DNA of 64,000 nucleotides from Ochotona curzoniae (Eukaryota > Chordata > Mammalia > Lagomorpha > Ochotonidae): the NCBI RefSeq assembly GCF_017591425.1, contig NW_024466413.1:558001-622000 (forward strand), given 5' to 3'. Shown piece after piece: positions 47,001 to 59,200 of this stretch; the stretch's first letter is position 1, and each line of letters begins with the position of its first letter. Both the position numbers and the translations under genes were made by a program. The notes under the pieces are model-generated. The model was given only the letters and a program-made list of their open reading frames with translations. It was not told the DNA's origin and did no database searches.

Positions 47001-48374
47001 TGCCTGATGGGAAGCTGGGAAAGGGAGGCCAACAAGAGGACCTAAGGCCCACTAGTTGGAGTCAGAATCCTACTGATACTCTCCCATTTGCTCCTTCCTG
47101 AAGGTCTTCAATAACCACCGTGGTTGTACTCCATGGCTTGAGTGTGAGCAAGCTCATTAGTGGGGTCCAAGTCTCTGGATAGGCATACCTTTCCGGCAGT
47201 TTTACCACTTGCCCTTCATTGGCACAACTGGGCAGGAGTGGGCCTCTTGGGTCTTTTCCTCCCTTGATCTTTCTGAAACCGCTCATCCCCCTCTCATGGC
47301 AGTAACCTGGGCCTGAAGTGATCGTTCTTCCAGCCCAACAGTGTCTAGACTCAAGCAAGGTCTCTGGGCTGTGATCATGGCTCACAGTTCAGTGGAGTCC
47401 CTGCCATGGTCCAAGAATGAATCTTCTCATTCTGTGCCTTCAGCAGCCTTCCCAACACACACCAAGGTCAGGTTGTCAGTCTGGCAAAGCCCAGAGCTTG
47501 AAGGAGAACACACTGGTCGTTGGTGGGTCCGATCTTATCACTATGACCTTCTATGCATGGGTTTCCAGTTCCATGCGTCCTTGCTGTTGAGGTATACGAC
47601 CACAAGACTCCAAATTAGTGCACATCCTGCACCTTGGAGGGTGGTCTTCACCCTCTGCTGTCTCCAAGTGGGTACTTCAGCCACACACAGATGACTGACA
47701 GGTCTTTGGGCTGCCGAGAACAATGTCAGACTTTGCTTTGGAACTCTGGGAGCCTGCAGAGCAAATTTTCCCCCACGTTGGATGTGTGGGGGAGGGAGGG
47801 TTAAGTCACCTCCAGTCAGCTGTTCACCATTAGCACCTCAGTGGCTGGGTCTTTTGCAGACCCCTGTCCCTCATTTACTGTTAGAGTTAGCAGCCTCTTG
47901 CCACCTAGCATGAGCTGCACAGTATACTTAGGGCTAAGCACTGGTCTCTAGCATCGCCAGACACATGGCACTTCCCTAGGCATTACCAGGCTCCATTGCC
48001 AAGATGCCACAATCTGCTTTCCTTTGTACAGTGGTCCCGGCTTGCCTTTACCCGGACATTAAAACATTTCCTGAAGCATCAGGTTGCTACGTCCTTGCAG
48101 CTGTTCTTCCTCACCCTGTGTGGCAGGCATCTTCCAAGGGCCTCCCGCATGCCAGTACCTGCTTGTTCATCCTGCATAAGCACCAGGCTACTCAGGGTAA
48201 CAAGTTGGTGTGTTGCCCTGCAAGATCCTTGTACAGCTCAGTCTTCCTGGGCCAAAATATGACATAGCAGGAAAGCTTACTCTGTTTAGGACAAGCCAGA
48301 TGCATGTTGAGTGTTTTGTACACAGAAGTAGTTCAACTGGGGATATAAAACAGTTAGAAAGTTTTAGCTATTTC
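44081..48374. other. Unassigned interval
   Basis: About 4.3 kb without recognisable gene, RNA or repeat. G+C is moderate and overlapping frames on both strands reach 117 codons, without motif. Confidence 0.5.
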
Positions 48375-48640
48375 CATTTGTATTTGAAAGGCCAAGAGCC
48401 AAGCTGCCATTCCCAGCCTGAGCTGCTGGCAGTATTTTGGGAAGACTGAAGCCAGGAGTCTAGAACTTAGTCTCCCATGCGGATAGCAGGAACCCCAAGC
48501 ATGTAGCCAGATCTGCCTCCCAGGGTGCATTTTGCCAGAATGTGGATGGGAAGCCATGTAGCCAGGACTTTTATAAGAAATGTAATGTTTTAAGCACTGA
48601 CTTAATAGTGGTACAAGTTGCTTGCCCCAAACAGGCATGT
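48375..48640 (-). repeat. C-SINE, antisense, old
   Basis: Plus-strand order 'tttgaaaggccaagagccaagctgcc', 'gaagccaggagtctagaac', 'gtctcccatgcggatagcagg', 'gcctcccagggtgcattttgcc', 'gaagccatgtagccagg', 'gttttaagcactg' is that of an old antisense C-SINE. No TSD visible. Confidence 0.72.
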
Positions 48641-51600
48641 GCCAGGTAAGCCCAGGTACATAGCACTGACCAGCTTTAAATGATGCAGGTGGCTGTCCTA
48701 GCAGCTGGGATCAGCATACATAGTCTGGAGTCATTTGAAAGGCCCCAGTTTCTGTGGAGGGAATACTAGTGAATGGAGACATGGTAGGGACACCCACCTT
48801 GGCACTGTTAGCGTGGCATGAGTAAAAATGCCTTAGCACATAGCATCACTTTACATTTGCTTGGAATACAGAGGTCTAGTTTCCATGAGGCCACAGGCTA
48901 TAGGCTCAAGACCTGGGAGGAGTGTTTGTCATTTAAAGTATTCTATTCCTAGTCATGTTTTCAGAGACTGGGTAAAAATGGCTTCCAAGTGTGCAGAGGT
49001 GGAGGGTCCCGTGGGAGCTGGAGCTTGTCCAGGCAAACTACCCCAAGTTGCTTCCAAAGGCTCCTACCTAACCAGGAAGCATGACAGCAGGGATTTTTGC
49101 CTGGCAACATCAATTCATGTTGTACTCCAAACCCTTCAGACGGCTGGGCTGCTTTAAGTAGTAAGTGGTCCTGTGGCTCTTTGGGAAGGAATAGGTCACA
49201 TTGGGAGCATGGACTGGTAGGCTTCTGTTTTCTAGAACTCTTCAAGAACAGAAGCATGCGAAGGATGAAGGCTCTTGCAGCCCCTGCCTATTTCCCATTC
49301 TTCATTCTGGGTTCCTCAAAAGTATTTCAAGTGGCTCCGCTCCATGGCTGCGATGTTTGCCACCTCAAGTCTTGCAGGTCATGTCTCCTTGGTTCTAGCA
49401 GATAGTGTTGTCGCCCAAGTACATGGCAGGGGGCGGGGTTAGAGCCTGTCATGACAGTTCTGAGACCTCCTGTGCCATCCATGCAGTCTGCAGAACAGGT
49501 GTCACACCCAAGTGATGTACCTCTCCCAGGGCACAGTCCAGTCCTTGAACTCCCTTCTGAGCCTTTGCAGCAACACGTGGGGACGCACATCACTCAACCC
49601 CAGCCTGCCTTCTCTAGAGACCTTTCATCTTCCAAGGCAAGTTAAGCCCTTCAGCTCTTAGGGTGGGTTTCCTCTACACCCTCTAGGCACCCAGCTTGTA
49701 CCACCCTGTGAGGTCCTTTCCCGGAGCAGTAGGCAGTGTCCAAGCTGACAAACCCTTTCTGGGCCACGTATTCATGCCAGGCTATTAAATGAGAGGCTCT
49801 TCTCTTGAGCCCCACATGTGCCTCCCGGTTCACACAGGGGTCACTGGCCAAGTTCATCTCTGGTTCTCTGGCTTCACGCCCCTCTGGAGCACACAGTGGG
49901 AAACCTGACACCTGCATCAGCTGGGTGGGCTACCATTTAGCCAGCCTCCTTGCCCCTGCTGAGGTCAGATCATTCTGTTGGAATTCAGGGGTCAGTAGCC
50001 TCAGAACCCAAATGGACAGTAAGGCCACTTGACCCACACAAAAAGCAAGACCTCAGGACCGCTTGGGCCTGCTTCAGTTCCTAGACAGAGCTCCAAGTTT
50101 GAGGATTTCTTGGCAGGATGTTCGTCTTTTTTGGGGGTGCAGGGTAGAAGAGCAACAGCCACCATTGACTTAACTCAGTTTCCCATGAACATTCTGAATT
50201 TCCCTTTAGAAGTCACAATGCAAGCAATGCTCAGGTAATGTTAAGAAGCACTGTAAGCACATGACTTTTAAGAGCCAGGTGGTGGCCAACAGGTACACTC
50301 TGGCTCCAGGAGCTACAGGAGCCAGAGTCCAGTTTCCATCTCAGGTGTGGACATCTCTGGAGACACATGAAATAAGTGAATTCCAAGTCATTTGCATTTT
50401 ACCACGTTTTCCTTTTTGCTCTGAAGAGCCACATATCTGTAATGCTTACTGAAAAAGGCAAATTAGGTCAAGGTGGAGCTACAGGGATTTCTCCTCCTTG
50501 CTATGATGAATCTAAGTTAACACTTTCATTTCCCAGCATACCCATTTGTAATTGTTTCAATCTGCATAGGATTGAAAATTATAAGGCTTCTATGAGCAAA
50601 GGCAATGTAATGTTAAGTCCTTGTACAAGATTGTATCCAACTGTTTTCTCTGGTAAATGAATCCTACAAACTTTGAGTTCTCTTTCTTCGTTTACTTCAA
50701 TTAAGCCTTAAGTCACTGAAGCCCAAATCTATATACGAGTGGGGACAACTGCCAAGGAGTTCTGTTGTCTTAATTCTCCTAATGTCTGAAGTGCTTCCCA
50801 ATTAAATGGCTTCTTTTCATTTCACTATTACCCATGATGTCTAGTGATTGATTTCCACACAAGCTGAAATTCATGTTTCCAGCAATATAGTAATGATTTA
50901 TGGCTCAATATAACCAGTTGGAAAAGGGGCCATGGGATTCCTTGAAATACTGCATTTCTCTGCAAGCGAGAAAGTGCTCAAATAAAGCTATTAAACTATT
51001 AAATACAGAAGTGCCTGGAAGTCAGTTAAGTTAGATTTAAAAATTCAACTCAGTTACAATCTAGCACTGCAATACCTGCTTGCTTTACTCCTCTGCAGGA
51101 CTTGATGCATTCCAGGGGGTGTTACCAGCGTGAGCTCTCCTAACTACAACAGCTAATACTCGTACATGTGCAACGTTCAAGTCTATTTTCCACTTTGAAG
51201 TTAAAATTTCGTGAGATGCACAGCTTAAGTTTACTATGTCTGTTTTGGTTAATATGCCAGTCACCAAAACCCATCGTGCCATAGGAAGGAGAACTACCAA
51301 GGAAGTCTGTTTTCTGGCTCAGCTTTTTCACTTGTTCCTTTGGAGGCAGCCATTGTTTGGGACACCCAAACCTTTGGTTAGTTTTGTATGTCCTTGAACT
51401 TCATAAATGGAATCCTTGCAAGGATTGTGAAATCTAAACTGAAGCCTGTTTAGAAATCCAGATTCCCAGGCTTTACTTAAGCTACAGTTGGGGGTCTGGA
51501 TTCATTCTAGGAGATTTGTGTCAGGAAGTGATCCTTAACCCTTTAATTCCTCCCTGGAGCTTCAGTTCTCCATTGCCTACTTGAGTTCTTGTTCCAGATC

Positions 51601-52344
51601 TGAACACCCGACATTGCTTCAGAGTTTGGTCTTTGTGTTGAGGGAAGGCAGGCAGACACTCCCATGCACTTCATTAGGTACCCATTAACCACTTCAGGGC
51701 AAGAGCATCATGGCCAAAGCAGCCAAGTGACAGTCTGGTCATGGTGAACTGCAAGGGGTTCATTCCCCTGATCTACTGTATAGCTTCAGGTTTCAAGTTC
51801 AAGATCAGTTAAGGACACCAGCTGAAGGAAATTCTGAGAACAAGCTCAGAGAAGGCCAGGGATGTAGGGTGGAAGCAATTCAATAAAGTTGTGCTACTTC
51901 CATTAGCACAAGAAATCCTTGGGGTGCTCATTTGAGACTCCATCAGATGTGATCTGGACTCTGAAATTATGCTGTGGGAGGTGAAGTCCGACCAGTAGTT
52001 GCTGACAAAGACTTCAGATGTTCACTTTCTGTATGATTTGTGAGCGTTTGAAACCCAAGGATCCTGTTGACAAGTAGAACCCCATGGGCGACAGTTGCTT
52101 TTGGACTATCAAGAATAGTGAACAGTGAGGACTGAAGCTGGAGCACTCCTGAAATGTGCTTTGAGGTTCTTAGTGATACACGGATTGTATTGGCACAGCA
52201 ACAGATATGTGGGGTAGTGAAGGGTTAACCTGTCATGCTTACAGGAACGTCACCTTAGGTGATGGTAAGCAAGAAACATTCTTGGAGTACTTCAGATGGA
52301 CTTATCCTAAGAATTAGATACTGTGTCCAAGTCAGTTATGGACT
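48641..52344. other. Unassigned interval
   Basis: About 3.7 kb without a recognised feature. Confidence 0.5.
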
Positions 52345-52420
52345 TAAACTTAGGAAACCTGAAGATTAAGCCACTGCTTAGTGCCCCAAACATCCGTGGT
52401 TGTATGAAGCCATGTTCAGG
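52345..52420 (+). repeat. Possible C-SINE head fragment
   Basis: 'gattaagccactgcttagtgccccaaacatcc' in order resembles the tRNA-like head of older lagomorph C-SINEs. The body that should follow is not clear, so the call is weak. Confidence 0.35.
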
Positions 52421-53283
52421 ATCCTGCTGTGACAGAAGGGGCATTAGAAATAGCAGGTGTCATCCAAGGACAGACTAGAAGGGAGCAAGAGGCCAGAGTG
52501 ATTTAAATGAGGAAGCTTGCTGAAAATCTACTGCTCAGTTTTCTTTAGAGGCATTAAAACGACTACATTGAAGAGAGGTCTATGGCCCTTTGGCCAGTCA
52601 GTGCATGTGAGTGGATAGGAGCTATTTGCACCTTTAAGACTATATCCCATTTCTCCAGAAGGCATGTATGCAACAATACATTCACTTCAAAATCCAAGTA
52701 CCAAAATTGTGCATCTCTGCATTATTCACATATGTAGCTATACCTATAGATGCATGTTGGTATTTTTACTAAAAATCAATGTTTTTCCACTTTAAGATTT
52801 TCCTGAATCCCCAGGGGATTGGTGCCTGCAGGTGAATGCCTAGGGATGATCGGTGAGTGGGTGGGGTTGGGAAAAGGGGCTGGAATTTAGGTAGAATGCC
52901 AGGTCACATCTGATTGGTGGATGGCTAGACCGGCCCAGATTTCATGAGCTGCAAGGAAGGAATGGCTCCAGGCAGGGCATCAGTCTCCGTGAGGACCTGG
53001 AAGTTGCTCCTCACAGGAGTGATTTTCTTTGAGAAGGTTATGTTAATTGTGTAAAGCTAACATTGTCTTAGTCATTTTCCCTCATACCCTGCTTTTCTCA
53101 CTTTCATGTACTACTCATCTCTTGCCATGCTTGCCATATTTTTAATCACAGCTATAAATTGGAAGCAATGAACAATACCATGCTGATCAAATTAAAGTTG
53201 AGAGCAATAAAGCACAGACTACAAGCGGACATTTCTTCACACACCTCTTGAGAGCTGAGGGCATGGAATACTTGTTCTACAAG
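52421..53283. other. Unassigned interval
   Basis: No feature recognised; flank of the HAL1-like insertion. Confidence 0.5.
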
Positions 53284-53294
53284 AGGTTTGGCTC

Positions 53295-54414
53295 GAGAAT
53301 CAAGATGGCGGAATAGGATAAGGACACGTTTAAACGGACGGAGAAGCATTTAACAAGAATGAAGCAGAGAGAGCATATTTCAGGAAATACGAAAGGACAG
53401 AACAGCAGAGGGGTACCTGGAGACTGACAGACACAGGAAAGCAGCGGGCACAGCAGTGTGGTGTTGCAGTGAATGATACTCCAGCACGGCGATCTAAACT
53501 CCACCAGCAGCCGGAACTCCACCAGCAACCAGGTGGGAAGGGACTTTGACTGGGAGCTTGGGAGGTGAACCCAGATGGGGAACTGTCTGTCCTGTTGGTC
53601 CGTTTGATTTGACCAGGCGCACAGACAGAGCAGCAGATCCCAGGCAGGCAGTGCGAGAACAGCGAGGATTTCATAGCCCAGTCAGCCCCCTAGAGCTGAA
53701 ATGTTTGCCATTTTGCGTAAGGAGGAAAGGGCAAAGGAAAGGACTGAGCATGCTCTGAGCAGGGAGTGAGCTCATTTCTGACTCGGTGAACTGCAGCCAC
53801 GTGGCATTCTACGGGTTCCAGCCAAGACAGGTCTGGGTAGCCCTCGGATCTGACAGCCAGCAGATCAAGAACTGTTGTGGTAGCACGTCGGGCACCGTTT
53901 TGCACACTGTGGCAATGGCTTTGGGACTGCAGGGGACAACGGTGAACTGCGCATGTGCTGAGCTCGCGAGAACTCGCTGAGGTCCCGCAGGAGAATACTG
54001 ACTGTGGCATCGTACTGGTCAAAACAGGTCCGTGTGGCACCCAGACCTAACATCCAAAAAGTTCCGAAAAGATCAGCGCCACCAACAACCTAACTAGATT
54101 GGACACCTGGTGTCTCCTTAATCCTGGAACCCACTCCAACCAGAAGAGGGAGAAAGGTTGCAGAGACAGCAGTGCAGCCTCAGCACGGTATCACAGGAGG
54201 TAGAGAGTGGTGAGCCAAGAGCTGGGGCTGTGGAGACCACGGTGGATATCTGACACAAGAAGCCAGACCTGGAAGTCTCTGGAGGTTGTGGCACAAGTGG
54301 CTGCAAATAAAAAGTTGTGTACCAACTGCAATAAGTAAAATCGCATTGTAGACCTGTGGGTCACACAGCTTAGAAACCTGCCCCAAGAAGAAGACTCTGC
54401 TAACCAGAAGTACA
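53295..54414 (+). promoter_or_regulatory. HAL1-like 5'UTR with YY1-type motif
   Basis: About 1.1 kb of GC-richer sequence homologous to L1 5'UTRs. CAAGATGGCGG at 53301-53311 is a near-perfect YY1-type motif at the position where L1 promoters carry it. CpGs are kept in several places ('gacacgtttaaacggacgg', 'gcacggcgatc', 'agcacgtcgggcaccg'), indicating a relatively young insertion. The internal promoter role is established for L1s and is inferred here. Confidence 0.75.
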
Positions 54415-55392
54415 ATGATCAAGACCAAAAGAAGAGACAAAGGCACAATGAATATTACTGAAAACTCCCCTGCAAAGGAGCAAAACCCTATGCCAACCTC
54501 AGTTAACTGAGGAAGACATTGAGAAAATGGGGGGACACAGAATCTATAAGACTCATTTTAAAGATTCTGGTCAAAAATGAGAAGTTAATGCAAGAGTTCA
54601 AAGAATTTAAGGAAGCAGTAAAGCAAATCAAGACTGGAATATCAGAAATTAAGAACACAGTAGAGCAAATTACAAGTACAGTGGAGAGTCTCCAAAATAG
54701 AATGAAGCAAGCAGAAGAAAAAATCAGAATTGGCAGATATCTCCTGTCACCAGGGGAAAGCAAACAAAAAGCTGGAAGCAGAGCTGGATCAGGCCAAAAA
54801 AAGTATTCAAGAGTTGAAAGACACTATTAAGAGGCCAAATACAAGAGTTATGGGAGTCCCAGAAGGTGCAGAAAGAGAAGCTGAGTTTGCAAACTTATTT
54901 AGGGAAATTTTCCTTGATTATTTCATTAATCTGGAGAAAGAATTGGGAAACAAGATCCAGGAGGGACACAGAACTCCCAACAGGCTTGATCAAAAGTGAT
55001 CTTCACCAAGACATATGATTATCAAGCTCTCTTCAATCGAACATAAGGAAAAGATCCTTAAATGTGCACGTGAAAGACGTCAATTGACATATAAAGGAAG
55101 GCCAATTAAGCTCACAGGAGATCTCTCACAGGAAACTCTACAGGCAAGAAGAGAATGGAGTGACATATTCCAGATTCTAAAAGAAAAAAATTGTCGGCCT
55201 AGGATAACATACCCTGCAAAGCTTTCTTTCATCTTTGAAAATGAAATAAAATTCTTCCAGAGTAAAGAAAAGCTAAAAGAATTTGCCTCTTCCAAACCTG
55301 CCCTACAGATGATACTTAAAGATGTTCTCTTGACAGAGAAGAGGAATAGCGCCTACCAAAACCAAAGGCAAATGGGAAGAACATCCCAGTAA
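54415..55392 (+). pseudogene. ORF1 of the HAL1-like element, frameshifted
   Basis: ORF1 protein homologue, an RNA-binding trimer. The start by family comparison is the ATG at 54415, but that frame stops after about 31 codons. A second frame (54519-54830) holds the coiled coil ('EFKEFKEAVKQIKTGISEIK' near its residues 26-45). A third (54730-54999) holds the RRM start ('NTRVMGVPEGAEREAEFANL'), closes at a TGA, and resumes in the same frame at 55015-55392 through the C-terminal domain ('LTYKGRPIKLTGDLSQETLQ', 'NCRPRITYPAKLSF') to TAA at 55390-55392. So about two frameshifts and one stop separate it from a complete frame of about 325 codons. Few lesions agree with a fairly young copy. Confidence 0.87.
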
Positions 55393-55580
55393 AATGACAA
55401 CAGAAGACTAAATCAATGAACAACCCATTCCTAAAATTACAGGACCAAAGTTACACCTATGTATATTTAACTCTAAATGTAAATTGCTTAAGCTCAAACA
55501 TCATAGATTAGTAGACCGGATTAAAAAACAAAACCCATCTGTTTATTGTCGGGAGGAGACACACTCCAACAAAGATCAGC
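55393..55580 (+). pseudogene. ORF2 endonuclease stub and deletion junction
   Basis: After the ORF1 stop, 'gacaacagaagactaaat' to 'ggattaaaaaacaaaaccc' and 'gaggagacacactccaacaaagatcagc' is the start of L1 ORF2 (parallel: 19600-19735). It then joins, near 55571-55582, sequence homologous to the L1 3'UTR at 23497 onwards. The same join is at about 9418-9428. No part of the reverse transcriptase remains. Confidence 0.8.
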
Positions 55581-55582
55581 GG

Positions 55583-56251
55583 AAACTATCACATGGGTTT
55601 GTTGTTTTCTGTTGGTTTCATCTCTTCAAAACACTTTCTTCTGATTAAATCATTCAATGACTCGTAGATCATGCAGTGGCATCATTTTCTTCAAGAAGAT
55701 TGATTTTCACTTCAAGCTACACGTTATACATTTAATAGCATATTTAACTTCATGGTGTTGTTAATTTCTTTTTTCTCCCGGAAGTTGATTTTATTTTGTG
55801 GCTCTTCATTTAAGGGAAGGTATAGTAGTTGTGTAATGGAGACTGTCATATCTAGTAACATGTCATTTAACTTCATGGCATTGTAAATTTCTATTTTTCT
55901 TTCTATTGTTGACTTTGTATCATGATTTTTCACTTAAGGGAATGTACAGTAGTTATGTAATGGAGACTAACAACCAGATGTGAGGATGCAGTGTGGTCGG
56001 CATCTGTTTCCAGACAAAGATGGACTTACAGTGAAATTGTTTATATTATATTTTGACCATAGGATTCTGGACTCTCTGCCATTGTCCATGCCCGCAATGA
56101 TGAACATATGACTGAGTATGAAGAACTGTATGTTAATAATGATATAAAGGAACTGGGGGGGAGAGGATAAGGGAATATGAAATTGTATTGTAAAATGATA
56201 GCAATAATAAAATGTGGGAAAATTAAAAAAACATATATAGAGAAACAAAAA
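55583..56251 (+). repeat. HAL1-like 3'UTR
   Basis: 3'UTR with two internal related blocks: 'ttcatttaagggaaggtatagtagttgtgtaatggagact' near 55807 and 'cacttaagggaatgtacagtagttatgtaatggagact' near 55930, about 124 bp apart, an internal tandem duplication also present in the other copy (9656 and 9778). A G-run is at 56154-56165, and the tail 'aataaaatgtgggaaaatt' is A-rich. Confidence 0.85.
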
Positions 56252-56262
56252 AGGTTTGGCTC

Positions 56263-59200
56263 CCTGTCTACACCCCGACAGGAACTTCCACACCACTTAG
56301 ACCTCATTCAACACAGAGGTGAGTGCAGACTTTCTAGGTGGAGCCACAGGAAAATCCCAGCAGGGTGTTCCTAGTGCAGATGATACCACCATGCCCGCTT
56401 CTGTTCCAGCAGTTACACACCATAAAACCAACTCCTGGTTTGTTCTAGGAAGCAGAATTATGCAGATTGGCCAACCAAACACCTGAGGCTTCCCGGTGTC
56501 TAAAGGCTTCCCAAGCTGGATTCCCCGTGATGTGCTACACAGGCCACCAGCACAGAAGCTTTGGGACAGCCCTGGGCCAAGAGCCTGGAATGGGAAGGTA
56601 CAGCCCAACTTCACCAGGATGAGGTGCAGATGGTTCATGGAACCTGTGTAACTCAGCCACAACTCCATGGTAGGTAGAGGAACCCTGAGCAATTATTTCT
56701 GGAGCTTAGTTTTGAAATGGTTTCCCTTCTACTTAGAAGTCAAAGCTAAGACCCCAGGATTTTGGGCAACAGCCAAGTCCAATCTGTTTCCTGATGGGTT
56801 CTGCTTTCTGATCCTCTTGGGGCATTAAGTAGCACAGCCTAGGGAAACGCAAATTGAGGCAGAGAAACTTTTCCCGATCCCAGTGACCTCCCCAGTCCAT
56901 GGAATCTGCCCAGTGTCCTAGGGAGTTAAAGGTCTGCTTTGAAGCAACTAAGTAGGGGGACTGCAACTAGTGCATCTAGTTGAGTTTTATAGAGAATCCC
57001 AGATTGCAATCTTACAGGCTCTGCCCTTCTGAGCGACTTTGTGAGGAATGAAGTCCCCCCCATGGCTTTCTGTATAGACCATGGTTTGGTATTATGGCTG
57101 GGCCACCACACTGAGTCAGGGAGCCATCGTATAATCCATAGGACCTTAAAGTGGATCTTGACATTTAGCCTAGACTATTGGTACTGGAAGCTTAGGGCTG
57201 AACAGCCGCAGCTGCTTTAGGGGGTGAAGACAATTCTAAGAGCTCACCTGCCTCAGTATTCCTGCACTTAAGACAGTCCTTGTATGCTGCCCACATTAGA
57301 CAAATGGTCTAACCACTGTAGGGAAGACTTTGGACGCTGTGTGTCACAAGGTCTCAATGCAGGAACCTCAGTGATGGTTGCTATGGTCATGGGAGGAGGG
57401 TAAGCTCGCTTCAAACCTGGCACATCACGGACCTCGGGCTGGAATCTGGCGTGCTTCTGAGGCAGCAGAGCCACTGCTGGATCAATTGACACAGGCCTCT
57501 CCTAGTAAGGACCAAAGCAGCACCTACTTCAGCTTCCATGCCAAGAGGGGTTTAAAAAACCCATGCATGTTTCTTTCCTCACCTGTTGCTATACAGCTCC
57601 CTTCTCCATGTCGGTCTCTATCGTATGGCAGAAAGATCCGAGAATGAAGTTTCCCTGAATAAGGGGTCTCCTATGTTCTTCTCTATACTCAGATGTGTTT
57701 CTTCACAGGTGGTCAGTGAGGAACACTCATGGCACTCTGAAGCCAGTGCTTCAGGGGTAGAAGATTGTCGTGACCATGCCAAGGTCACAGGAAATGCAAC
57801 AGCGTGGGATTTGCTGTCCGGAGGAGGGATTCTCAGGCTTAAGTGTGTTTAACCCTCCATGAGGTTCTAGGTTAACACCTGTGATTTCTGTTGGCATGGT
57901 GGGTGGGGAGAAGAGGGAACAGATAGTGTTTCTAGCATTCTCAGGTATTAATGGCCCGAGAAATGTAGTTGGAAAGACTGGCATAGAGGTTAGCCCCAGG
58001 TCACTCAGATCGGAGAGTTTGAGGGGATACAAGGGGCAGATGGATTCTGGGAGATGACGACAGAAGTGTTGAATGTAGCAGCAACTTTGACAGACTTGGC
58101 CAGCTGCTGATCCACTTTGAGAGTGATCTACAAAGATACCATGGTTGCTATCCTCCTGTTAGTCCTGCCTGGAGCTTCCTATTGGCCAAATCCAGTATGC
58201 AGTCAGAGTTAGCATCTAGAGACAAGTGTTGGGGGCTGTAAGACCCAAAGTGGTACAGATGGTTCTGCCTCTTTGAAGAAGCTGGTCTTGCAGGATGTGT
58301 CTAGATACTCATTTCACGTGAACAGAAGCTGCTGCTTTCAGCCCCCACACCCTTAGTCCTCTGCAGAGATTATCAGGTACACTTGGGGCTCTAACCTATA
58401 TGCCAAGGAAGTTGGGTCCTAGAGAGGTCTTTCACCCATAGAGCGCCAGGTTGAGGGATGCTAGACTACTTTTGGAGTTCAAACAGACCAGACACTCCAA
58501 CCGCTTAAGCTTTGAAATGCAGTATCTTGCATTAGAACAAAGCCTGATACCACCCACCCTCTAGGGAAGTATCCCTGCCTCAGAAGCCCAGGCATCCCCA
58601 GGGGGACTGCTCCCTCACCAGTTTCACTCGCCATGCATAGTTGAGCCCCAGGAAGCCTAAGGAACTGTGCAGAGCTGTTCCTTATACCTGCACCACAGGC
58701 AGGATCCGAGTTCTTCCCACTCGTGCCCTGAGCAGATGTCGTCAGCCACTAGATGGGCTCCACCAACTCTCATCAAGTGCTCTTGGAGCCCAAGTATTCC
58801 CTTACCACTTAAAGGATGCATGTGTGACTTTGTCACCAGGCCGCCTAGGCCTGGACAACAGTTCAGTATGTTTCTAGGAACTAGAGCCAAAATTCAGGTA
58901 CATATCCTTGATGCTTTGAGTATCACCAGGTGTTTGACATTCAGGTTCAGAACATTAGCCAGGGACCTTTGGAACTTCCCTCATCACCTTAGATGTCACC
59001 TTATGTTGTCTTTATATAACCCATTTGGCATGAGCTACAAGGGACAGCAAAATTCCCTTGACAGTTATCCAGTCCAGTGGTTAAGCTTTCTTGTCCAGGT
59101 TCTTTGTCATCTGAATTGTGCTCACATTCCACTGAAGGCAAGAGGATCAGCCAGCCAGAACTTGGCCAGAGAGCAATGGGGAGTTTACTGTCAAATGGTT

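Larger units (their letters stand above)
53295..56251 (+). mobile_element. Full-length ORF2-less L1 (HAL1-like element)
   Basis: A 2957-bp insertion flanked by an 11-bp TSD, aggtttggctc, at 53284-53294 and 56252-56262. Order: L1-type 5'UTR beginning 'gagaatcaagatggcgg' (53295-54414), ORF1 (54415-55392), about 180 bp equivalent to the inter-ORF and ORF2 endonuclease start, then directly the L1 3'UTR (from about 55575) with G-rich tract and A-rich tail. Roughly 3.4 kb of ORF2, including all of RT, is absent. The TSD proves that the short form itself was inserted. The copy at 8997-10085 shares the junction. Half-L1 (HAL1) elements are known from other mammals as ORF1-only L1 derivatives; whether this lagomorph family is described I cannot tell. 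Confidence 0.9.
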
